The notes beneath the pieces were generated by a model. That model was not told the DNA's origin. It was given only the letters and a program-made list of their open reading frames with translations, and did no database searches. 64,000 nt of DNA. Origin: Tetraselmis striata (Eukaryota > Chlorophyta > Chlorodendrophyceae > Chlorodendrales > Chlorodendraceae). This document shows, in pieces, positions 55,503 to 64,000 of the stretch. Positions within the stretch are counted from its first letter, which is position 1, and the number at the start of each line of letters is the position of its first letter. The stretch is taken from NCBI GenBank assembly GCA_006384855.1, contig VCJN01000435.1:109887-173886 (forward strand), read 5' to 3'. The position numbers and the translations under genes were made by a program.

Positions 55503-56290
55503 AACGCTCTCGTCGGCGTGGCGGCCCTTGCCGTTGGACCCTAGCCGGGCCGATACGCAGTCAGTGGCGGGTCAAGGGCAGGGCCCGCCAGCGGCAGACA
55601 TGTCGCCGAGCTTGGCTGTCGCTGGCGATGCGGGCGAGGGCTGGCCTACGCATAGCGATAGCCAGGCTGGGGAGAGCGGCGGGCAGGGAGCCGGCGCGTC
55701 GGCAGCCACACCCTGTGGACTTGCGCTCGCATTAGGCGGGGGGTGGGGGCGTGCCGGATGCCAGCGGTTCGGAGGCTGGTAAAGGCGCGACAACCACCAT
55801 GCTCACGGTAAGAGCTGTGGAATAGGCGGGATGGAGGGGCGGGGGGCGGGGGGGTGGGGGGCGGGGGGTGGGGGGGGGGGGGGGGAGGTTGTGGCCGTGC
55901 TGTGATGTAATGCTGTGGTAGTGTGGTGCACCTTTGCATTTTTATACGGTTGCTAATTATGTCGCCATTACACGTTCGACTGACAGCCCCCCGACTCCAA
56001 AAACTAGCACGAGCAACGCACTCCCTGCCCCCGCTGCACGAACGAGTTGCCAGCCTGCCTCAAAGACGCAACGCCAGTCGCCGAGGTGGGCGGCCTTGCC
56101 TGTGATGTAAAGTTGCTGTCCTGGGCTTCTGTTGTTTACCGCTTGCTAATCTATGTCGCCATCCGCGCGTTCGACCACAGCCCCCGATTTGCAAAGCACG
56201 AGCGGACGCACCCCCTTGCCTTGCTGCCGATCGAGTTCGCAGCCGGCCTCAATGAAGCGACGCCAGTCGCCACGGTGGGCGGGACCTTGC
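55503..56290. repeat. Higher-order repeat block, copy 1
   Basis: Matches 58117-58880 at an offset of about 2614 bp. Shared landmarks are CGATACGCAGTCAGTGGCGG, GAGAGCGGCGGGCAGGGAGC, GGCGCGACAACCACCATGC and then identical satellite units. Confidence 0.85.
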
Positions 56291-57069
56291 TTCGATGTAA
56301 GGCTATTGCTAGGCTGGTTTTTAGTTTTCGACTGGCTAATTATGTCGCCATCGCACGTTCCACCACTAGCCCCCGAGTGCTAAACGTGGCCACAAGCGAC
56401 GCCACCCCCTTCGCCTTGGCTGCCGACGAGTCCGCCGCCGGGTGGGTCGGCATTGCGCCAACCAGTCGCAAGGGTGGGCGGAATTTGCTGCGATTGTGTA
56501 AGATTAAGCTAGGCTTTTTGCAGTTTCCGGCTTGCTAATTATTATGCCGCCATCGCACGTTCCATCTGGCTAGCCCCCGTCGAGTCCACAAACATTGCAC
56601 ACGAAGCCGACGCATCGCCCCTGCCGCAGTTCGATGCTTGACTGCGTAGTGTCCCGAGCAGGCTTCAAGCCCGAGGCAGACGCAACGTCGCCAAGGTCGG
56701 GGCGGGCCTTGGCTGCCGTTCATAATGATGTTATCAACCTTTCATTGTTATGGTCTTGCTAAATACATGTCGCCATTGTACGTTCGACGCGTTCGCCACC
56801 CCCCCCCCCCCCACCCCCCCCCCCCCCCACCCCCCCCCCCCCCGACTGCTAGCTGCACGAGCGACGCTACCCCCTCGCCTTGCCTGTCGGCGAGTCGCAA
56901 CCGCCCTCAAAAGAAGCGAACGCCAAGTCCTCAAGGTGGGCGGCCTTGCTGCGATGTAAGGCTATGCTGGGTTTTTTTAGTTTCCGACTTGCTGATTATG
57001 TAGACCGCCATCGCACATTCGACCCATACCTCCGACTGCAAAATATGGCAGACGAGCGACGCACCCCGC

Positions 57070-57810
57070 TGCCCCCGCTTGCAAAAGGACCCTCACAGTT
57101 TGCTCACAGTTGGCCGGCAATCCTTTGGTGACGCACTGTGCAGGCCGGTGAGAAGCAAAAAGGGGGAAAAGGCAATGGGCAAAAGCGGGCAGGGGTGGTG
57201 CTGGCCTCCCAGCGCGGCTGTGAGGAGCGATCCCGCCGCCGATTATTGCCACTCCCGTCACTTCCTCTTCACCCACCTCACCCGTAGCACCGCACAAGTC
57301 CGTCCATCCGCTGCAGTCAAGCCGCCGCGGTCCTGGTCCATCGTTCCCCAAGACGTGAGGAAGAGGGCGGAGCGCAGGCATCGCAGCTCTACTATGGGGT
57401 GGGCACCGCTAAAGTGGTGCCTGGGCGCAGCGGAGCCTGAGACCCTGGTGATGTATGCAAAAGTGCCCGCCATAGATAAAGGTGGCTGCACTGCCGGCAC
57501 CTTCTGGACTCGTCGCAGTCGCAGGAAACCCCATTGTCGCCCGCAAGAAACGCACTTCAGTCGACAACAAACTCTGTGGACGGCTTGCAAGAAGCGACAA
57601 GTTGGGACAGCAATCCTCGCCTACTGTTGGTATACGCGACAATGCGCGCCTAGGTGACCTGGTACTCGGAGTGGCAGTCGTGTTGTATGGCAGTCGTGTT
57701 GACGCACCCCCTCGCGTGCCTGCTGCCGAGCCGCAGCCGGCCTCGACAAGGGCGACGCGAGTCGTCAAGGTGGGTTGGCCCCGTTGCACGTGTTGCCATT
57801 GCGCACCTAT
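57070..57810 (+). other. Non-satellite segment within the array
   Basis: A plus-strand frame (57079-57657) includes DVRKRAERRHRSSTMGWAPL and PLKWCLGAAEPETLVMYAKV. It may be a captured gene fragment. Not recognised. Confidence 0.25.
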
Positions 57811-58116
57811 TACTTTTACGGCTCGCTAATAGAGTCGAAATCGCACGTTGGCCCCGCATACCCCGAGCGCAGAGGCTTGCCCGAGCGACGCACCCCCTCG
57901 AAGCGCTGCTCCCGAGTCGCAGCCCGGACCTCGACAGGGGCGCCTCATGTCGCCAAGGTGGGTTGGACCCGCTGCACCTTTGTTGCCGTTGCGCACTTGT
58001 TACTTTTACGGCATGCTAATTGAGTCGCCATCGCACGTTGGCCCCCGCAGACCCCAGCGCAAAAGCTGGCCCGAGCGACGAACCCACTCGCGGCGCTGCT
58101 CCTAACCCGCATGCCA

Positions 58117-58880
58117 AACGCTCTCGTCGCGTGGCGGCCTTGGCCATTGGCACCTAAGCTGGGCCGATACGCAGTCAGTGGCGGGTCAAGGGCAGGGCCC
58201 GCCAGCGGCGACATGTCGCCGAGTTTGGCGGCTTGCCGCTGGCGATGCGGCCGAGGGCTTGCATACGCCTACGCGATAGCCACGCGGGGGAGAGCGGCGG
58301 GCAGGGAGCCGGCGCGTCCGGCAGCACACACTCTCTGGATTGGCGCTAGCATTAGGCGGTGGTGAGGGCGTGCCCGGATGCCAGCGGCTCGGAGGCTAAA
58401 GGCGCGACAACCACCATGCCCATTGTAAGAGATGCGGAAAAGGCGGGATGGAAGGCAGGGTGGAGAGGGGGGGGGGGGGGGTGGCCGTGCTGCGATATAA
58501 TGTTGTGGTGGACCTTTGTGTTTTTATACGGCTTGCTAATTATGTCGCCATTACACGTTCGACTGACAGCCCCCTACTTTCCAAAAACTAGCGACGAGCA
58601 ACGCCACTCCCTGCCCCCGCTGCCGACGAGTTGCAGCCTGCCTCAAAAGACGCAACGCAGTCGCCGAGGTGGGCGGCCTTGCTGCGATTGTAAAGTTGCT
58701 GTCCTGGGCTTCTGTTGTTTACGGCTTGCTAATTATGTCGCCATCGCACGTTCGACCCCAACAGCCCCCAATTGCAAAAGCTGGCACGAGCGACGCACCC
58801 CCTTGCCTTGTTGCCGACGAGTCGCAGCCGGCCTCAAATGAAGCGACGACGCAAGTCGCCAAGGTGGACGGCTTGCTGTG
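58117..58880. repeat. Higher-order repeat block, copy 2
   Basis: Partner of 55503-56290 (see there). The G-tract at about 58467-58481 is the equivalent of the G/GGGGTGG region at 55835-55885. Confidence 0.85.
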
Positions 58881-60539
58881 ACTGTAGGCTATGGTTATGG
58901 GCTCATGTAGTTTCCGGCTTGCTAATTATTATGCCGCCATCGCACCGTTCCCACCCACAGCCACCAAGCGACGCACCCCCTCGCCTTGCTGCCGACGAAG
59001 TCGCAGCCGGCTCGCAAGAGGCGCCGGGAGTCGCCAAGGTGGGCGGCCTTTCTGCGAGGTAAGGCTATGCTGGGCTGTTCAGTTTTCGGCTTGCTAATGA
59101 TAATGTCGCCATCGCACATTCGACCCACAGCCCCGAGTGCAAAAGCTTGCACAAGCGAGCAATCTCCTTCGCCCCCGCCAACGAGTCGCAGCCGCCCTCC
59201 AAAAGAAGCGACGCCACGTCGCCAAGGTGGTCGGCCTTTGCTGCGACATAATGTTGTTGTCCACCTTTGCATTTTTATGGCTTGCTAATTATGTCGCCAT
59301 CGCACGTTCGACCACAGCCCCCGAGCGACGCACCCCCTCGCCTTGGTGCCAACGAGTCGCAGCCGCCTCAAAAGGAGCGACGCACGTCGCCAAAGGTGGT
59401 CGGCCTTGCTGCGACATAATGTTGTTGTCCACCTGTAACATTTTTTATGGCTTGCCTAATTATGTCGCCATCGCACGTTCGACCCACAGCCCCCCAAGCG
59501 ACGCACCCCCTCGCCTTGCTGCCGACGAGTCGCAGCCGCCCTCAAAAGAAGCGACGCACGTCGCCAAGGTGGTCGGCCTTGCTGCGACACAATGTTGTTG
59601 TCCCACCTTAACATTTTTTATGGCTTGCTAATTATGTCGCCATTGCACGTTCGACCCACAGCCCCCGAACGACGCACCCCCTTGCCTTGTTGCCGGACGA
59701 GTCGCAGCCGGCCTCAAATGAAGCGACGCAAGTCGCCAAGGTGGACGGCCTTGCTGTGATGTAAGGGCTATGGGTTATGGGCTCATGTAGTTTCCGGCTT
59801 TGCTAATTCATTATGCCGCCATCGCACGTTCCACCCACAGCCCCCGAGCGACGCACCCCCTCGCGTTGCTGCCGACGAGTCGCAGCCGGCTCGCAAGAGG
59901 CGCCGGGAGTTCGCCAAGGTGGGTGACCTTACTGCGTGTTTGTAAGGCTATGCAGGTTGTTTTAGTTAGTTCCGACTGCTAATTATGTCGCCATCATACG
60001 TTCGTCCGACAGCCCCCCCAAGTGCAACAGCTGGGCACGAGCGACGCACCACCTTGCCTTGCCTACCGACGAGTCGCAGCCGGCTTGCAAAGAGGCGCCG
60101 CGATCGCAAGTGTGGCGGCCCTTTCTGCGATGGTAAGGCTATGCTGGGCTGTTTCAGTTTTCGGCTCTGCTAATATAATGTCGCCATCGCACATTTCGCA
60201 CCCCACAGCCCCGAGTGCAAAAGCTGGCACAAGCGACGCATCTCCTCGCCCGCCGCCAACGAGTCGCAGCCGCCCTCAAAAGAACGCGACACACGTTGCC
60301 AAGGTGGTCGGCCCTTGCTGCGACATAATGTTGTTGTCCACCTTTGCATTTTTATGGCTTGCTAATATTGTCGCCATCGCGCGTTCAACCTACCACATCC
60401 CCCGACTGCTAGCTGCACGAGCGACGTACCCCCTTCGCCTTGCTGCCCACATAGTCGCCAACCGGCCCTCAAAAGAAAGCGACGCCACGTCGCAAGGTGG
60501 GCGGTCTTGCTGCAATGTATCCGTTGGTTCAACCGCAGG

Positions 60540-60790
60540 TGACTGCTACCTGCCCGCGGAAATTGTTTGAGGAGGGGCATCATACCTTTGTAGCCGCCCG
60601 AGGCATACAAGAACCGCCAAGTAGTAGAGCAGGCCGAGATTACCGACTTGCCCGTCTTTGATAGTCGCATATTCAGTGTGGCCGTCTTCGGCAGGAAGCC
60701 AGTGACCGATATGGTGTGGCTGTACCTCAGCCCCAAGCCGGGTGGTGCCGTGTGGCCCCTGCAACTGCCGTGTCGGAACGCTTAGCGCTG
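60540..60790 (+). other. Possible captured gene fragment in the TIR transposon
   Basis: The frame reads EAYKNRQVVEQAEITDLPVF, SRIFSVAVFGRKPVTDMVWL and YLSPKPGGAVWPLQLP before a stop. The composition is protein-like, with no satellite similarity. The family is unknown. Confidence 0.3.
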
Positions 60791-61388
60791 CCTTGTCATA
60801 CCGGGGCTGCCTGCGGCACCCTCTTCAGACGCCACTACTTCGGCCAAAGACGCAGGGGGGGCGCTGGCCACCCCCCTTAACGCCTCTTCCAAAGGGTCGC
60901 AACATCACCGCAGGCTGCCCCACGCGAGAGACGGGCTATAACCCGACGGCAAACCCGATACAACTGTTGCCATCTCGAGAACCTTCCCTACTCAACATTC
61001 CCCTCATGATCTTGAATGAGTTCCCCACCTCCCCAAGTGCAGCGCGAAGTTCGTGTATAGCCCCGCAATGGGGAACCCCCATACTGACCCCGCAGCCCTA
61101 CTTCCTACTTGTTTCAGCGAGAACTGTTTAGACAGGTGTGGGAGGCGGAGAACTGCCTCAACTTCGCGGCAACCTACCTACCTACCTACCTTCGGAGAAC
61201 CTGCCTCGACCCGCCGCCTTTTGCCTCGTTTCCGCCGCCACCAAGTGATCATGTACTTTGTGCCAGTACACGAGAACCCTAAAAAACCTGCACAGGGTTT
61301 AAAGCTATGATATTGTCCCATTTCAGTGTAGTCATTCAAGTGAAGTATAGTGGCCTCTCCGTTACGCTTATAATCTTGTCCCATTCCC

Positions 61389-61400
61389 GTTTGAGATGAG
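61389..61400. repeat. Target-site duplication, right copy
   Basis: GTTTGAGATGAG, second copy (see 54858-54869). Confidence 0.85.
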
Positions 61401-62349
61401 ACTTCTCCATTTTGGCTTGAAAGACTGCCCCTGGAGCCTTCAGGCTTATATTAATGCAGTTTTTGATGGCACGGCTGATGAACTTGGACAAGATACCAAT
61501 ATACTTAACGACTTGTCCTATGCTACTTAGATGATATTATCATCTTCAGCCGGAACCCGGAGGACCACCTCCGCCATCTTGAGCAAAGTGTTGTCACGCC
61601 CTTGCCAAACACCACTTATACTTATCCACCTAAAAAGTGCCACTTGGCTAAATCACACGTTGTCTTTTGGGACAGCTATATTACCGAATCCGGAGTTTTA
61701 CCAACCCGGAGAAAGTTAGGCTGTTACAGATGGGCCAGGGCCCCCCCAATATTACTGATGTTCGTGCGTTTTCTGGGGTTTTTGCCGGCTTTTATCCGTA
61801 AGTTTATACCAGATTTTGCCAGCATTGCTAAACCCTTGTTTGATTCTTACCAAATTAGATACTATTAAAGCATGGACAGCTATACATCAACAAGCCTTTC
61901 AAACTGTTAATACAAGCTGACACACGCTCGGTGCTTATGGCCCCTGTTACGGGTCCCTCAAAGCTGAGTTTACCGAGCCACTGATGCAAGTGGTTTTTGC
62001 GGTAGGGGCTGTCCTGCTTCAGGTCGATCCAAAGACAAAACAGTTGCGTCCCATTGCCTACTTGGCGAAGCGCTCAAAGGTGCTCAGCTCCATTATTCCA
62101 CTTATGATACTGAGTTCTTGGGGTTGTCATTGCCCTAGCAGCACTGGCGTCATTTCCTGGAAGGCTGTGCACATTTTTATGTCGTTACTGATCATACTAC
62201 ACTTAGGCATCTGCCCACTCAACAAGTTGTGGGTAGAAGACAGCCGGTTGGATGCAAGTCATCTGCTGCTTTTACGCGGAAATATGACTATCCTTTACAA
62301 AAAGGGAGAGCAGAATATGGCTGATGCACTCAGTCGTCGTCCGACTTGA
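61401..62349 (+). pseudogene. Reverse transcriptase part 2 and RNase H of plus-strand Gypsy
   Basis: Resumes LLHFGLKDCPWSLQAYINAV, then the polymerase active site YLDDIIIFS (codons from 61524), one frame from the preceding stretch. A thumb-like region follows (YPPKKCHLAKSHVVFWDSYI). RNase H is decayed but visible: FAVGAVLLQVDPKTKQLRPI and ILYKKGEQNMADALSRRPT. Several frameshifts and a TAG lie within it. Confidence 0.85.
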
Positions 62350-63865
62350 AACAGTCATTGGACATATTCTATCATCAATCCTTTGAGGAAGATCTTGAAC
62401 ACCTCACGGATTGGCTCGCCCTTACCACTGTCTCTTTTCAGATGGACAATGACTTTATCCAACAGTTGCAACGGGCTTATGTGTGCGATCCAAATTTATG
62501 GCTCCGCGCTGCCCACCTGCTGTCTCTCTTGACCAAATTTCCAACTTGTACATGTTGGGTGATAAAATATATGTTCCCAATGATGCCAATTTGAAAAGGA
62601 GGATCGTGGCTGAATGCCATGACACCCACAGCTGGTCATCTTGGTGTTGAGCGCACAGAGACGCTTGTCAAGAGAAACTTTTTTTGGCCACATATGCATA
62701 AGACTATCAAGTCTCATATCAAGGATTGCAAGGTTTGCAAACTCACAAAACAGCACAATCAAGCACCCGCTGCAGCCTTGCACCCCTTGCCTACTCCATG
62801 TAGGCCTTGGGAATATTTCAGCCTTGATTTATTACCAACTTACCTGTGGTCGATGGTTATGACAGCATTGCCACTTTTGTGGACCTCTTCTCAAAGCAGG
62901 CCCATTTTGTACCTTGTACTAAATCTATAACTGCAAACAGCTTGCTCACCTGTATATTACCAATATTTACAAACTTCATGGCCTTAGTGTTTGTATGGTG
63001 GGTGACAGAGATACCAAATACACCTCTGAATATTTTCAGAGCTTTTTGCTGAGTTGGGTACTTCCCTTAACCTCAGCACAGCTTACCACCCACAGACTGA
63101 TGGCCAAACAGAAATACTTAATAAAATCATAGAGCAGCTATTACGAGCCTTCTGTTATAATAACCAAACTGAATGGCTCCATTACTTACCGTTGGCAGAG
63201 TTCAATTATAATAACTCGGAGTCATCTTCAACCAAACACATCCGTTTCAAGCGGTGCATGGGTTTCACCCCCGCACCCGTTGGACATGGTCCACCGTTTA
63301 CTCACATTAGGCAGCCTTCTCTCGACCTTATCTCCGATCTACAAAACATTCATAACCTGGTTCATGAGAATATTAAAATAGCTAAAGAATATCAAAAACA
63401 CTACTACGCTGCTTACATACAAACCTACTACCTTTGAACCGGGTGATAAGATCATGATCCGGACCGACGACCTTCTCATAAGAGGGCAGCCCTGTCCAAA
63501 GTTACGACAAAAATATTCGGTCCATATAAGATCATTGAAATGATCAACCTCAGGCATATCGTGTTGACCTGCCTCCACAGTTGGAGTGCCACCCAGTGTT
63601 CCACATTTCCAAATTACGAAAATGGGACACATCAACATGTCAATCGGATCTACCAGATCCTTTGATTGGCAGAGAAGTCACACGAACAGATAACCCTGTT
63701 ATAGCCCAAGTTTTGGATTGCAAAGTTGCAATCTATCCACGGCTATATGCCTCTGGTTCCACCTTGCTTTTCAAAGTAAGGTACCGTAACTTTTCGGAAG
63801 CTGCGGATGACTGGGTTCCGTATGTTTCGGTGCAATCGCTAATATTATTCAACAATACATGTTGA
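62350..63865 (+). pseudogene. Integrase and chromodomain of plus-strand Gypsy
   Basis: The zinc module is AGHLGVERTETLVKRNFFWP with KDCKVCK. Core pieces lie in three frames: FSLDLL (first Asp), a damaged second-Asp region (VTEIPNTPLN), and STAYHPQTDGQTEILNKIIE with the Glu. The C-terminus reads HPVFHISKLRKWDTS and a chromodomain-like LLFKVRYRNFSEAADDWVPY. It ends with a stop at 63865. The 3' LTR would be beyond the window. Confidence 0.85.
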
Positions 63866-64000
63866 CACCGAAGTTCAAAGTCCTCTTAATGACTGAGAAC
63901 TATGTTAGGAACCAACACAAGTTTCCATCCCGTTTTCCGCCAGCTCCAACTTGATCAGCAGTTGCTGCGCCATGTTTTCTGGCAACATTGCAGCTTTTCT
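63866..64000. other. Gypsy 3' region at window edge
   Basis: Non-coding sequence after the chromodomain stop. It could hold the polypurine tract and LTR start, but nothing is diagnostic within 135 bp. Confidence 0.3.

Larger units (their letters stand above)
55940..60520. repeat. ~180-bp satellite array
   Basis: About 19 diverged units with spacing mostly 170-195 bp. Each contains GCTAATTATGTCGCCATCGC, ACGTTCGACCCACAGCCCCC, GCCGACGAGTCGCAGCCG, and GTCGCCAAGGTGGGCGGCC followed by TTGCTGCGATGTAA. The array is interrupted at about 57070-57810 by non-satellite DNA and at 58117-58480 by the second higher-order block. Confidence 0.9.
54870..61388. mobile_element. Mutator-like (long-TSD) TIR transposon, 6,519 bp, inserted in Gypsy RT
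   Basis: The left end (54870-54952) and the inverse of the right end (61304-61388) are ~80-bp terminal inverted repeats sharing AGAGGCCACTATACTTCACTT and AATGGGACAAT..ATAGC. With a 9-12-bp target duplication this fits the Mutator superfamily. Removing it restores the Gypsy RT in frame (QFEMR-LLHFGL). The interior is mostly a ~180-bp satellite, with unit fragments and possible captured gene pieces. No transposase is recognised, so it is probably non-autonomous. Confidence 0.85.

Noticed and set aside
55940-60520. CRISPR array
   Set aside because: Units are ~180 bp, diverged along their whole length, with no short constant repeat and unique spacers; the context is eukaryotic.
1-64000. tRNA or rRNA genes
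   Set aside because: None was recognised by eye; a covariance-model scan was not possible here.

Overview
The window looks like nuclear DNA of a chlorophyte green alga, probably volvocine (Chlamydomonas/Volvox relatives). The few host genes are GC-rich and intron-dense. TGTAA, the volvocine poly(A) signal, lies about 30 nt after two of the stop codons. One protein carries a thylakoid-lumen (Tat-type) presequence, and the mobile elements (PAT/Kangaroo-like tyrosine-recombinase elements, chromoviral Gypsy, CACTG-ended elements) suit such a genome. The species cannot be named from the sequence alone.

Layout. 1-1290: end of a tyrosine-recombinase retroelement. 1580-9847: the host gene island, with UBL5/HUB1 (+), a small lumen protein (-), the NuA4-type subunit EAF6 (+, 4 exons) and an RNF32 orthologue (-, 11 exons, RING-IQ-RING) whose 3' end converges on EAF6. 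10548-12994: a non-autonomous element with split direct repeats. 13.0-16.1 kb: simple repeats and decayed retroelement pieces. 16.4-23.5 kb: a dead minus-strand Ty3/Gypsy chromovirus lying between long inverted repeats. 23.5-28.4 kb: duplicated exon-like modules. 28419-43252: two copies of one CACTA-type transposon, one inserted inside the other in opposite orientation with a 3-bp target duplication. 44166-44815: a TA-flanked pogo/mariner-like MITE. 45.6-46.7 kb: an unrecognised spliced gene. 50.1 kb to the window end: a second, plus-strand Gypsy chromovirus whose reverse transcriptase is split by a 6.5-kb TIR transposon (54870-61388) made largely of a ~180-bp satellite.

Functionally, the host genes cover splicing and ubiquitin-like modification (UBL5), histone acetylation (EAF6), ubiquitin ligation (RNF32) and the thylakoid lumen. 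The rest is mobile DNA in successive layers. The most interesting parts are the nested CACTA pair, with zinc-finger, Tudor-like and Cys-rich cargo and no transposase I can recognise; the methyltransferase-like domain shared by both Gypsy lineages; and the satellite-bearing transposon.
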